Part shown: in pieces, positions 46,139-54,951 of the stretch
Layout of the letters: the number at the start of each line of letters is the position of its first letter
Numbering within the stretch: the first letter of the stretch is position 1
NCBI GenBank assembly: GCA_036406675.1
Contig: DASXAO010000172.1
Location: forward strand, 1 to 64,000
Reading direction: 5' to 3'
From: SCGC-AG-212-J23 sp036406675
GTDB lineage: Bacteria; Pseudomonadota; Gammaproteobacteria; Burkholderiales; SG8-39
DNA: 64,000 bases
Translations under genes and position numbers: made by a program
Notes under the pieces: model-generated
Database searches by the model: none
What the model saw: only the letters and a program-made list of their open reading frames with translations
What the model was told of the DNA's origin: nothing

Positions 46139-47599
46139 ATGGCCGCGGCGAACTGCGATCTCCTCGTCATCGGCGGCGGCATCAACGGCGCGGGCATCGC
46201 CCGCGACGCGGCGGGCCGCGGCCTCTCGGTGGTGCTGGTCGAGAAGAGCGACCTCGGCGCGGCAACCTCTTCGGCTTCTTCCAAGCTGATCCACGGCGGG
46301 CTGCGCTACCTCGAGCTCTACGAGTTCCGCCTGGTGGCCGAGGCGCTGGCCGAGCGCGAGATCCTGCTCGGCATCGCGGCGCATCTCACCTCGCCGATGC
46401 GCTTCGTGATGCCGCACGTGCCCGAGCTGCGGCCGCGGTGGATGATCCGCGTGGGCCTGTTCCTGTACGACCACCTCGCCCGGCGCTCGCTGCTGCCAGG
46501 CTCGCAGGCGGTGCGGCTCGACACTCCGCCCTACAGCGACGGGCTGCGGCCGCAGCTGCGGCACGGATTCCTGTACTCGGATTGCGCCGTGGACGACTCG
46601 CGTCTCGTAGTGGCCAATGCGCTCGATGCCCGGGCGCGGGGCGCGCGCCTGCTGGTGCGCACGGAACTGCTGCGGGCGCGCCGCGGCACCGACCGCTGGC
46701 AGGCGGAGCTCTCGAACGGCGAGGCCCTCCACGCGCGCGCGCTCGTCAATGCCGCCGGACCGTGGGTCAAGCAGATCCTGAACGAACGGCTCGAGCAGCC
46801 GAGCGCGGACGAGGTGCGGCTGGTTCAGGGCAGCCACATCGTCGTGCCCCGCCGCTACCGCGGCGAGCACGCCTTCATCCTGCAAAACGACGATCGGCGC
46901 GTGGTGTTCATGATTCCGTTCGAGGAGCGCTTCACCCTGATCGGCACCACGGACGTGCCGGTTCAGGGCGACCCGGGGGCCGTCTGCGCCAGCGAGGAAG
47001 AGGTGGCCTACCTCTGCCGTGCGGCCAGCCGCTACCTCGCGCAGGCCTTGCAGCCTTCCGACGTGGTGTGGCGCTATGCGGGAGTCCGTCCGCTGCACGA
47101 CGACGGGTCGCGCGATCCGTCGGCGGTCACGCGCGACTACACCCTGCGCCTGGACGAAGTCGGCGGCCAAACCCCCGTTCTTTCGGTCTTCGGCGGCAAG
47201 ATCACCACCTATCGACGTCTCGCCGAGCACGTCATGGAAAGGCTGCGCCCCTACTTCCCCCAGCTGAAGGGCGCCTGGACCGAGCGCGCCCCGCTTCCGG
47301 GCAGCGACTTCACGAGCCGCGAAGAGGCGCGCAGGGAGATCTTCAGCCGCTACCGGGCGCTTCCGGTGCCGGTGGTCGAAGGCGCGTTCAAGCGCCACGG
47401 CGCGCTCGCTTCCGAAGTATTGGGCGACGGGATCACGGGCGAGCACTACGGCGCGGGCCTCACTGAGCGGGAGCTGCGCTATTTCGTCGAGCGCGAATGG
47501 GCCGGCAGCGCCGACGACGTGCTGTGGCGCCGAAGCAAGGCCGGCCTGCACCTCGACGCGCGGCAGCAGGCGCGCGTCGCCGAGGCGCTGGGACGATGA
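46139..47599 (+). CDS. glpD: aerobic glycerol-3-phosphate dehydrogenase
   Basis: A membrane-associated FAD enzyme that oxidises glycerol-3-phosphate to DHAP and feeds electrons to quinone; 486 residues. The N-terminus has LLVIGGGINGAGIARDAAGRG, then SSKLIHGGLRYLE and later the RPLHDDGS segment typical of GlpD. No glpF, glpK or glpR is adjacent, so G3P may come from phospholipid turnover. There is no Shine-Dalgarno sequence. Its stop overlaps the next ATG. Confidence 0.95.
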   Translation: MAAANCDLLVIGGGINGAGIARDAAGRGLSVVLVEKSDLGAATSSASSKLIHGGLRYLELYEFRLVAEALAEREILLGIAAHLTSPMRFVMPHVPELRPRWMIRVGLFLYDHLARRSLLPGSQAVRLDTPPYSDGLRPQLRHGFLYSDCAVDDSRLVVANALDARARGARLLVRTELLRARRGTDRWQAELSNGEALHARALVNAAGPWVKQILNERLEQPSADEVRLVQGSHIVVPRRYRGEHAFILQNDDRRVVFMIPFEERFTLIGTTDVPVQGDPGAVCASEEEVAYLCRAASRYLAQALQPSDVVWRYAGVRPLHDDGSRDPSAVTRDYTLRLDEVGGQTPVLSVFGGKITTYRRLAEHVMERLRPYFPQLKGAWTERAPLPGSDFTSREEARREIFSRYRALPVPVVEGAFKRHGALASEVLGDGITGEHYGAGLTERELRYFVEREWAGSADDVLWRRSKAGLHLDARQQARVAEALGR

Positions 47600-48366
47600 A
47601 GCCGCTGGCGTTGCTGGACGCGCACGCGGTGCGGTTCGTCCTCCTCGACATCGACGACACCCTCACTACCCGCGGCAAGCTTGGCGCACAGGCCTACGGC
47701 GCGCTCGAGGCGCTGCAGCGCGCCGGCAAGAAGGTGATTCCCGTGACCGGGCGCCCGGCGGGGTGGTGCGACCACATCGCGCGGATGTGGCCGGTCGATG
47801 CCGTGGTCGGCGAGAACGGCGCGTTCTATTTCTGGTTCGCCGAGGGCAAGCTGGCAAAGCGCTTCCTCGACGACGAGCCCACGCGCGCCCGGCAGCGCGG
47901 CGAGCTGCAGGAGCTGGCGAAATCGATTCTCCGGGAGGTCCCCGGCGCCGCGCTCGCCTCGGACCAGCCGTACCGCGAAACCGACCTCGCCATCGACTAT
48001 TGCGAGGATGTGGCGCCGCTTTCGACCGAGGCGGTGGCGCGCATCGTCGCGCTCATGCGCGGCGCCGGCCTGAGCGCCAAAGTGAGCTCGATCCACGTCA
48101 ACGGGTGGTTCGGGCGCTACGACAAGCTCGCCACGGTCCAGCGGCTGTTCGCCGAGCGCTTCGGCGTCGACCTGCGGGCCGAGAACCGCCGCGTGGTCTA
48201 CGCAGGGGATTCGCCGAACGACGCGCCGATGTTCGGCTTTTTCGACAACTCGGTCGGTGTCGCGAACGTGCGCCGTTTTCCGGATCTGGCGCCGAAGTAC
48301 GTGACCGAGGCCGAGGCCGGAGCGGGGTTCGCCGAGCTCGCCGCGCACCTGCTGCGGGTGCCCTAG
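47596..48366 (+). CDS. HAD-superfamily hydrolase, Cof/sucrose-phosphatase-like subclass IIB
   Basis: A 256-residue phosphatase-like protein. Motif I is LLDIDDTLTT with both catalytic Asp, motif II is VTGRPAGW, and motif IV is YAGDSPNDAPMF. The cap lies between motifs II and III, giving the IIB type seen in sugar phosphatases and phosphomannomutase-like enzymes. Coupling to glpD by an ATGA overlap suggests a sugar- or glycerol-phosphate substrate, which is only inference. Confidence 0.87.
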   Translation: MKPLALLDAHAVRFVLLDIDDTLTTRGKLGAQAYGALEALQRAGKKVIPVTGRPAGWCDHIARMWPVDAVVGENGAFYFWFAEGKLAKRFLDDEPTRARQRGELQELAKSILREVPGAALASDQPYRETDLAIDYCEDVAPLSTEAVARIVALMRGAGLSAKVSSIHVNGWFGRYDKLATVQRLFAERFGVDLRAENRRVVYAGDSPNDAPMFGFFDNSVGVANVRRFPDLAPKYVTEAEAGAGFAELAAHLLRVP

Positions 48367-49160
48367 TGCAGTGGTGGCTCGCCTACCTCGCCATCGGCCT
48401 GGCCGTGGGCTTCTTCGCCGGGCTGCTGGGCATCGGCGGCGGCGCCGTGATGGTGCCTCTCCTGGTGCTGGTATTCGGCGCCCAAGCGCTGCCTTCCGAT
48501 CAGGTCGTGCATCTGGCTTTGGGAACGTCGATGGCATCGATCGCGTTCACTTCGATCTCCAGCATGCGGGCGCATCATGCGCACGGCGCAGTGGACTGGG
48601 CCATCGCGCGAGCGATGGCGCCCGGGATCCTCGCGGGTTCGTTTTGTGCGGCGCTGTTGGCGGGAATAATCCCGAGGCGACCGCTTGCCTTGATGTTCAC
48701 GGCTGTCGTGTTCTATGCGGCCACGCAGGTCCTGCTCGACCTGCGACCCAAGCGTTCTCGCGAACTTCCGGGCGGACTCGGGCTCTTCACGGCAGGCGCA
48801 ACCATCGGCGGGATAGCAAGCCTGGTCGCGGCGGGGGGCGCCTTCCTGTGTATTCCGTTCCTCGCCTGGTGCCGGGTGCCGCTGCGGCGGGCAATCGGCA
48901 CGGCGGCGGCGATCGGCCTTCCGATCGCGCTGGCCGGGACGCTGGGGTACGTGGTTCAGGGTTTGCGCGCGGAGGGCCTACCCTCGCTGACCCTGGGGTA
49001 CGTGTACCTGCCGGCGCTCGTTCTCGTGGTCGCTACCAGCATGGCTGCGGCGCCGCTGGGTGCGCGCATCGCGCATCGCCTGCCGGTGAGGCAGCTCAGG
49101 ATCATTTTCGCGCTTCTGCTCTACGTCCTTGCCTTACGCATGCTTGTCAGCGTCTGGTAG
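48366..49160 (+). CDS. TauE/SafE family sulfite/organosulfonate exporter-like membrane protein
   Basis: A 264-residue protein with about eight membrane helices; GFFAGLLGIGGGAVMVPLLVL at the N-terminus and ASLVAAGGAFLCIPFLAW in the second half are the paired Gly-rich motifs of this family. Members export sulfite, sulfoacetate or other small anions, but most are uncharacterised. The GTG start overlaps the TAG stop of the HAD gene by one base. No sulfur genes are adjacent, so the anion is unknown. Confidence 0.88.
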   Translation: MQWWLAYLAIGLAVGFFAGLLGIGGGAVMVPLLVLVFGAQALPSDQVVHLALGTSMASIAFTSISSMRAHHAHGAVDWAIARAMAPGILAGSFCAALLAGIIPRRPLALMFTAVVFYAATQVLLDLRPKRSRELPGGLGLFTAGATIGGIASLVAAGGAFLCIPFLAWCRVPLRRAIGTAAAIGLPIALAGTLGYVVQGLRAEGLPSLTLGYVYLPALVLVVATSMAAAPLGARIAHRLPVRQLRIIFALLLYVLALRMLVSVW

Positions 49161-49277
49161 GGCCCGGAGCCCCGGCATTGCGGCGGCAGTCGCCGAGCGG
49201 CGACATGGCCTGATCGTCGCGGCGCATGAAATACGTCATGTGGAGAAACGAGCGTGGCGCCTATAGTAGGACGCACG

Positions 49278-49754
49278 ATGAAAAAGCGCGCCTGGGTCCT
49301 GCTCCTCGCAACGTTGCTCAGTCCTTGGGCGTGGGCGCAGTACAGCGGCGAGGCGTCCCAGGCCGCGGTGCGCACCGACTTCGTCGCGCTCGACCGCAAC
49401 CGCGACGGCTATATCAGCAAGGTCGAGGCGCTGGCGAATCCCGAGGTCCAAAAGCGTTTCGCGGCGTTCGACACCGACAAGGACGGGCGGCTTTCCGAAG
49501 CGGAATACGCCGCGGCCATGGAGGACAACGACAAGCGCATCGTCCAGGACTCGGTCATCACCGCCCGGGTCAAGGCCGCCCTGCTGGCGGAGCGCGGCAT
49601 CCCGTCGCTCTCGATCTCGGTCGAGACTTACGAGGGCGGGGTGCAGCTCAAAGGGTTCGTCAACGCGGCCGAGATCGTCTCCCGGGCCGGCCGGATCACC
49701 GCCGGCGTTGCCGGCGTTCGAACGGTGCACAACAACATCAGCGTCAAGCAGTAG
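49278..49754 (+). CDS. exported protein with two EF-hands and a BON domain
   Basis: A 158-residue secreted protein. Signal peptide (about 1-20, ending WAWA). Two canonical 12-residue EF-hand loops, DRNRDGYISKVE (39-50) and DTDKDGRLSEAE (65-76), with every calcium-ligand position filled. A BON domain (about 90-157) with GVQLKGFVNAAEIVSRA and VHNNISV follows. BON domains bind phospholipid or periplasmic surfaces (OsmY-like), so this looks like a calcium-responsive envelope protein. TATAGT at 49262-49267 is a probable -10, 10 nt before the ATG at 49278. Confidence 0.85.
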   Translation: MKKRAWVLLLATLLSPWAWAQYSGEASQAAVRTDFVALDRNRDGYISKVEALANPEVQKRFAAFDTDKDGRLSEAEYAAAMEDNDKRIVQDSVITARVKAALLAERGIPSLSISVETYEGGVQLKGFVNAAEIVSRAGRITAGVAGVRTVHNNISVKQ

Positions 49755-49790
49755 GCGTTAAACTCAGCCGTTTCAGCTGCAGAGGCTCCC

Positions 49791-51014
49791 ATGCCTGGCC
49801 CGCTTTCGCACGTCCGCGTCCTCGACCTTTCCCGCGTGCTCGCCGGACCGTGGGCGGGGCAGAACCTGGCGGACCTCGGCGCCGAAGTGATCAAGATCGA
49901 GCGCCCGGGCGCGGGCGACGACTCGCGCGCCTTCGGCCCGCCCTGGGTCAAGGACCGCAGCGGAAAGGACACGCGCGACTCGGCCTATTTCACCTCGGCG
50001 AACCGGGGCAAGAAATCGGTCACCGTCAATATCGCCGCGGCCGAAGGCCAGGCGTTGGTGCGCGAGCTGGCACGCCGCTCCGACGTCCTGCTCGAAAACT
50101 ACAAGTACGGCGACCTCGCGCGCTATGGCCTTGGCTACGACGACCTGCGCGAGCTCAACCCCGGCCTCATCTACTGCTCGGTGACCGGATTCGGCCAGAC
50201 CGGGCCGTACCGCCAGCGGCCCGGCTACGACTTCATGATCCAGGGCATGGGCGGCATGATGAGCGTCACGGGCGAGCCCGACGACGCGCCGGGCGGCGGG
50301 CCGCAGCGCGCCGGCGTGCCGATCGCCGACATCATCACCGGCATGTACGCCTCCATCGCGATCTGCGCCGCGCTTGCCCATCGCGCCGAGACCGGCGCCG
50401 GCCAGCACCTCGACCTCGCGCTGCTCGACTCCCAGATCGCGCTGCTCGCCTACCAGAACACCAACTACTTCGCGACCGAACAGCCGCCGAAGCGGATCGG
50501 CAACCTGCACCCGAACATCGTGCCCTACCAGCCGTTCAGGACCCGCGACGGCGCGGTGATCCTCGCCTGCGGCAACGACAACCTGTTCCGCAAGTTCTGC
50601 GAGGCGTCGGGGCAGGCGGCGCTCGGCGCCGACCCGCGTTTCGCCACCAACGGCAAGCGCGTGGAGAACCGGGCGGAGCTCACACGTCTGCTCGGCGAGT
50701 TATTCCGCCAGCGCCCGACCGCGGACTGGGTCGATCTGCTGGAAAAGGCCGGCGTCCCGAACGGCCCGATCAACGATCTGGCGCAGGTCTATGCGGAGCC
50801 GCAGGTCAAGGCGCGCGGCATCCGGGTCGACCTCGACCATCCGGTGGCGGGCAAGCTGCCGACTGTCGCGAGCCCGATGCGGTTTTCGGCCACCCCGGTG
50901 GACTACCGGGGCGCGCCTCCGGTGCTCGGCCAGCACACCGACGAGGTTCTGCGCGGATTGCTCGGCAAGAGCGAAGCCGAGGTCGCAAGGCTGCGCGCCG
51001 AGCGGGTAATATGA
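49791..51014 (+). CDS. CaiB/BaiF family (class III) CoA-transferase
   Basis: A 407-residue CoA-transferase of the formyl-CoA/oxalate type. The N-terminal RVLDLSRVLAGPWAGQNLADLGAEV with IKIERPG is the CoA-binding motif, GQHLDLALLDSQIALL carries the nucleophile Asp (LLD), and GVPNGPINDLAQV is the C-terminal signature. It is followed at 21 bp by a TRAP transporter, so it probably activates the imported carboxylate. The exact donor and acceptor cannot be read from the sequence. Confidence 0.9.
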   Translation: MPGPLSHVRVLDLSRVLAGPWAGQNLADLGAEVIKIERPGAGDDSRAFGPPWVKDRSGKDTRDSAYFTSANRGKKSVTVNIAAAEGQALVRELARRSDVLLENYKYGDLARYGLGYDDLRELNPGLIYCSVTGFGQTGPYRQRPGYDFMIQGMGGMMSVTGEPDDAPGGGPQRAGVPIADIITGMYASIAICAALAHRAETGAGQHLDLALLDSQIALLAYQNTNYFATEQPPKRIGNLHPNIVPYQPFRTRDGAVILACGNDNLFRKFCEASGQAALGADPRFATNGKRVENRAELTRLLGELFRQRPTADWVDLLEKAGVPNGPINDLAQVYAEPQVKARGIRVDLDHPVAGKLPTVASPMRFSATPVDYRGAPPVLGQHTDEVLRGLLGKSEAEVARLRAERVI

Positions 51015-51035
51015 ATCTCTTTGGAGGAGGAAAGC

Positions 51036-52031
51036 ATGAGAAGGCTTGAGCAGGCTATCGTTCTGGTGCTCGGCGCCGCATTCGGCGCGGGCGCTTTCGC
51101 CGCCCCGATCACGCTGCGCGCTTCGCACCAGTTCCCCGGCGGCCGGGGGGACGTGCGCGACGAGATGGTCCAGATCGTCGCGCGCGAGGCCAAGGCGGCC
51201 AACGTCGATCTCGACGTGCAGGTGTATCCCGGCGCGTCGCTGTTCAAGCCGAACGAGCAGTGGAACGCGCTCGTCAACGGCCAGCTCGACATCTCGTCCT
51301 TCCCGCTCGACTACGCGAGCGGCAAGCAGCGCGCGTTCGGCGCCACGCTGATGCCCGGCCTGGTGCGCAGCCACGACCGCGCGCAGCGCATGAACGACTC
51401 GCCGTTCATGAAGGACATCAAGGCCCAGATCGACAAGGCCGGCGTCGTGGTGCTCGCCGACGCGTGGCTCGCGGGGGCGATCGCCTCCAAGAAGGCCTGC
51501 ATCCGCAAGCCCGAGGACATCAAGGGCTTGAAGGTGCGCTCGGCCGGGCCGACGTTCGCATCGATGTGGCAGGCAGCGGGCGCCTCGATCGTCTCGGTGC
51601 CGTCGAACGAGGTCTACAACGCGCTGCAGACCGGCGTTGCCGACGCCACCGACACGAGCTCCGGCAGCTTCGTGTCCTTCCGCATTTACGAGCAGGTGAA
51701 ATGCCTCACCGCGCCCGGCGACAACGCGCTCTGGTTCATGTACGAGCCGGTCCTGATGTCGAAGAAGAGCTTCAGCCGGCTGAACAAGAAGCAGCAGGAC
51801 GTCTTGATGCAGGCGGGCAAGAAGTCGCATGATTTCTTCGCGCAGAAGGCGAAGGGCCTGGACGACGAGATGGTCAAGGTGTTCAAGGACCACAACGTCG
51901 AGGTGGTCACCCTCACCTCGGCCGAGTACGACCAGTGGCTGAAGGTGGCCGAGAAGAGCTCGTACGCCGAGTTCGCGAAGGACGTGCCGAACGGCAAGAA
52001 GCTGATCGAAGAGGCGCTCTCGGTCAAATAG
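51036..52031 (+). CDS. TRAP transporter substrate-binding protein (DctP family)
   Basis: A periplasmic receptor, 331 residues, signal peptide ending near GAFA. The DctP fold is shown by LRASHQFPGG, the variable ligand domain, and the conserved KGLKVRSAGP segment with the carboxylate-anchoring Arg. A strong GGAGGAGG (51023-51030) sets the ATG at 51036 rather than an upstream codon. The ligand is probably a small organic acid. Confidence 0.93.
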   Translation: MRRLEQAIVLVLGAAFGAGAFAAPITLRASHQFPGGRGDVRDEMVQIVAREAKAANVDLDVQVYPGASLFKPNEQWNALVNGQLDISSFPLDYASGKQRAFGATLMPGLVRSHDRAQRMNDSPFMKDIKAQIDKAGVVVLADAWLAGAIASKKACIRKPEDIKGLKVRSAGPTFASMWQAAGASIVSVPSNEVYNALQTGVADATDTSSGSFVSFRIYEQVKCLTAPGDNALWFMYEPVLMSKKSFSRLNKKQQDVLMQAGKKSHDFFAQKAKGLDDEMVKVFKDHNVEVVTLTSAEYDQWLKVAEKSSYAEFAKDVPNGKKLIEEALSVK

Positions 52032-52043
52032 AACCGGGCGCGC

Positions 52044-52069
52044 AAAGGGCGGTGCGAGCCGCCCTTTTT
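52044..52069 (+). terminator. intra-operon intrinsic terminator after the TRAP receptor gene
   Basis: AAAGGGCGG (52044-52052) pairs with CCGCCCTTT (52059-52067), loop TGCGAG, followed by T residues to 52069. It lies between the receptor and the small permease gene, so partial readthrough would give more receptor than channel. Confidence 0.8.
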
Positions 52070-52092
52070 CATTTCTCGAGGGGAGGCAGGCG

Positions 52093-52614
52093 ATGCAGGG
52101 CTACGTGCGCGCCATGCGCGCGATCTCGCAGCTGTGCGGCTTCATCGCCGCCGGCCTGATCGCGGCCGGCGTGATCGTCGTGTGCGAGATGGTGATCCTG
52201 CGCTACGTCTTCGGCGAGAGCACGATCTGGCAGACCGACTTCACGACCTACTGCCTGATCGGTGCGACGTTCGTCGGCAGCCCATACGTGCTGATGACGC
52301 GCGGCCACGTCAACGTCGACATCCTGCCGCACTACATGGGCCCGAAGGCGCGCTGGCGGCTCGCGTACGCCTCGAGCTTCGTCACGATCGCGTTCGCCGT
52401 CGTGCTCGCCGTACTGACCTTCAACTTCTGGATGGAGGCGTGGGAGCAGCGCTGGGTGTCCGACACCATGTGGCGGGCGCGGCTATGGATCCCCTACTCG
52501 TCGATGCCGATCGGGCTCACGCTGCTCACGCTCCAGGCCGTGGCCGAGCTGATCCAGCTCATGACGGGCGAGGCCAAGCCTTTCGGCATGCCTGACGCGG
52601 AGCACATGGAATGA
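52093..52614 (+). CDS. TRAP transporter small permease (DctQ family)
   Basis: A 173-residue protein with four membrane helices, typical of DctQ: VVCEMVILRYVFGESTIW in helix 1-2 and the RGHVNVDIL signature between helices 2 and 3. GAGGGGAGG precedes the ATG. Its stop overlaps the start of the large permease (ATGA, 52611-52614). Confidence 0.93.
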   Translation: MQGYVRAMRAISQLCGFIAAGLIAAGVIVVCEMVILRYVFGESTIWQTDFTTYCLIGATFVGSPYVLMTRGHVNVDILPHYMGPKARWRLAYASSFVTIAFAVVLAVLTFNFWMEAWEQRWVSDTMWRARLWIPYSSMPIGLTLLTLQAVAELIQLMTGEAKPFGMPDAEHME

Positions 52615-53933
52615 CCCCGACCCAGCAGGGAGCGCTGGTCCTCGTCGTCACGCTGGCGATGCTGCTCTCGGGCGTCCCGGTTGCGTTCGGGCTGGGTGCG
52701 CTGTCCATCGCCTTTCTCGTGCTGTTCCAGGGCTTCGATGCGCTGCGCGTGGTCGCCGAGACGTTCTACGCAGGCCTGAACGATTTCACGCTGGTCTCGA
52801 TCCCGATGTTCGTGATGATGGGCGCGGCGATCGGCTCATCGCCCGCGGGCAAGGACTTGTACGAGGCGCTCGACCGCTGGCTGTACCGGCTCCCCGGCGG
52901 CCTGGTCATTTCCAACCTCGGCGCGTGCGCGATCTTCGCCGCCCTGACCGGCTCCTCGCCGGCGTGCTGCGCGGCGATCGGCAAGATGGGCATCCCGGAG
53001 ATGCGCCGGCGCGGCTACCCCGACGATGTGGCCACCGGCTCGATTTGCGCGGGCGGCACGCTCGGAATCCTGATTCCGCCGTCGATCACCTTCATCCTCT
53101 ACGGCATCGCCACCGAGACCTCGATCGGGCGCCTGTTCCTCGCCGGCGTCCTGCCCGGGCTGCTGCTCACCGGCCTTTTCATGCTGTGGACGCTGTTCAT
53201 CATCTGGAAGCGCGGCTTCCGCTCGCACGCGCCGGACTTCCGCTACAAGTGGCGCGAGAAGTTCCAGTCGATTCCGAAGATCGCGCCGTTCATCGCCATC
53301 ATCATCGGCGTGATGTACGTCCTGTACGGGGGCGTCGCGACGCCGTCGGAAGCGGCCGGCGTGGGCGCCGCGCTGTGCGTGGTCTGCGCCGTCGTGATCT
53401 ACCGGATGTGGGACGCGAAGAGCTGGTGGCAGATCCTGCGCGACACCACGCGCGAGTCGGTGATGATCCTCACCATCATCGCCGCGGCGGTGCTGTTCGG
53501 CTACATGCTGACGTCTCTCTACCTTACACAGACGCTTGCGCAGGCGATCGCCGAGATGCACGTGAACAAGTGGGTGCTGATGCTCCTCATCAACATCTTC
53601 CTGCTCGTGTGCGGCTTCTTCATTCCGCCCGCGGCGATCATCCTGATGACCAGCCCCATCCTGCTACCGATCATCACGGCGGCAGGCTTCGACCCGGTGT
53701 GGTTCGGCGTCATCCTCACGATCAACATGGAGGTCGGGCTGATCCATCCGCCCGTGGGACTCAACATCTACATCGTGCAGGCGATCGCCCCCGACGTGCC
53801 CGTGACCCGGGTCATGTGGGGCACGATTCCCTACGTGCTCTGCATGTTCCTCGCGATCGTGATCCTGTGCGTCTTCCCCGAGATCGCGACCTGGCTGCCC
53901 GACCACCTGATGGGCGCCGCGCGCACCAGGTAA
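52611..53933 (+). CDS. TRAP transporter large permease (DctM family)
   Basis: A 440-residue secondary transporter with about twelve membrane helices that couples uptake to a sodium or proton gradient. Signatures include GSSPACCAAIGKMGIPEMRRRGY, SICAGGTLGILIPPSI and EVGLIHPPVGLNIYIV. It completes a receptor-small-large TRAP set. Its stop is separated by 1 bp from the convergent Bug gene. Confidence 0.95.
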   Translation: MTPTQQGALVLVVTLAMLLSGVPVAFGLGALSIAFLVLFQGFDALRVVAETFYAGLNDFTLVSIPMFVMMGAAIGSSPAGKDLYEALDRWLYRLPGGLVISNLGACAIFAALTGSSPACCAAIGKMGIPEMRRRGYPDDVATGSICAGGTLGILIPPSITFILYGIATETSIGRLFLAGVLPGLLLTGLFMLWTLFIIWKRGFRSHAPDFRYKWREKFQSIPKIAPFIAIIIGVMYVLYGGVATPSEAAGVGAALCVVCAVVIYRMWDAKSWWQILRDTTRESVMILTIIAAAVLFGYMLTSLYLTQTLAQAIAEMHVNKWVLMLLINIFLLVCGFFIPPAAIILMTSPILLPIITAAGFDPVWFGVILTINMEVGLIHPPVGLNIYIVQAIAPDVPVTRVMWGTIPYVLCMFLAIVILCVFPEIATWLPDHLMGAARTR

Positions 53934-53934
53934 A

Positions 53935-54903
53935 TCAGTTATCGACTTTCGCGCCGGAGTCCTTGACCACCCGCGCCCACTTCGCGATCTCGCTTTTCAC
54001 CAGCTTGGCGAATTCCTCGGGCGGTTCGCCGCCGGCAGTGGCGCCCTGGCTCTCCCAGACTTGCTTCAACTCCGGCGAATGCATCGCTTTGACGGTCTCG
54101 CGGTGCATGCGCTCGAGCGCGTCCTTCGGCGTGCCGCGCGGCGCCCATAGCGCGTACCACGTCGTCACGACGTAGCCGGTCAGCCCCGCCTCCTGCATCG
54201 TCGGCACGTTCGGCGCGACGAACGAGCGCTCCTTCGTGGTGACCGCAAGGGGCTTCAGCTTCCCCGCCTTGATCTGCGGCGCGGAGGTGCTCATGCCGTC
54301 GAACGCCATGTCGACCTGGCCCGCGATCAGGTCCTGCATCATGGGACCGGCGCCTTTGTACGGAATATGCGTGATGTCGACACCGGTCATCGTCTTGAAG
54401 AGCTCGCCGGCAAGATGGTGCGTCGTGCCGTTCCCCGCGGACCCGTAGTTGAGCTTGCCGGGGTTCGTCCTCGCGAAGGCGATCACATCCTTGATGGAAT
54501 TCAAGCTGCCGTGCTTCGGGTGCACCACCACGACGTTCGGCACGTAAGCGAGCACGGTGATCGGCGCGAAATCCTTTTCCAGCGAATACGGCAAGCGCGT
54601 GTACAGGCTTTCGGCGATGGTGTGGTGTACCGCGCCGAGGAAGAACTGGTAGCCGTCGGCGGGCCGCTTTGCCGCCGCGGCCGCCCCGACGGTCCCGCCC
54701 GCGCCGGCCAGGTTCTCGACCAGGAATTGCTGGCCGAGCGTCTTGCTGAGATAGACCGAAAGCGGCCTGCCGAAGGCGTCGACGCCGCCGCCGGGCGCGA
54801 ACGGATTGATCATCGAAACCGGCTTGGACGGCCAGGACTGCGCCAGCCCGATGCCGGGAAGAGCGAGCACGCATGCGGCGAGCCCTGCCTCGACGAATCT
54901 CAT
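53935..54903 (-). CDS. Bug/TctC family tripartite tricarboxylate transporter substrate-binding protein
   Basis: A 322-residue periplasmic binding protein with signal peptide ending IGLA-QSWP. Family marks: WPSKPVSMINPFAPGGGVDAFGR at the ligand loop, ENLAGAGGTVGA, and NYGSAGNGTTHHLAGE. GGAGG upstream sits at the right distance from ATG 54903 and too close to an ATG three codons earlier. It is the last gene of the minus-strand block and does not resemble the second receptor (58186-59178) closely, so it probably brings a different ligand or lacks its own channel. Confidence 0.92.
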   Translation of the reverse strand: MRFVEAGLAACVLALPGIGLAQSWPSKPVSMINPFAPGGGVDAFGRPLSVYLSKTLGQQFLVENLAGAGGTVGAAAAAKRPADGYQFFLGAVHHTIAESLYTRLPYSLEKDFAPITVLAYVPNVVVVHPKHGSLNSIKDVIAFARTNPGKLNYGSAGNGTTHHLAGELFKTMTGVDITHIPYKGAGPMMQDLIAGQVDMAFDGMSTSAPQIKAGKLKPLAVTTKERSFVAPNVPTMQEAGLTGYVVTTWYALWAPRGTPKDALERMHRETVKAMHSPELKQVWESQGATAGGEPPEEFAKLVKSEIAKWARVVKDSGAKVDN

Positions 54904-54951
54904 CGTCCCCATCCTCCGAACCTTTCTAATTTGTCAGGTTCGGGGATGATA

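Noticed and set aside
53558..53570. Additional parS in the dctM gene (GCACGTGAACA)
   Set aside because: Only the CACGTG core and a few flanking bases match; such cores occur by chance several times in this window.
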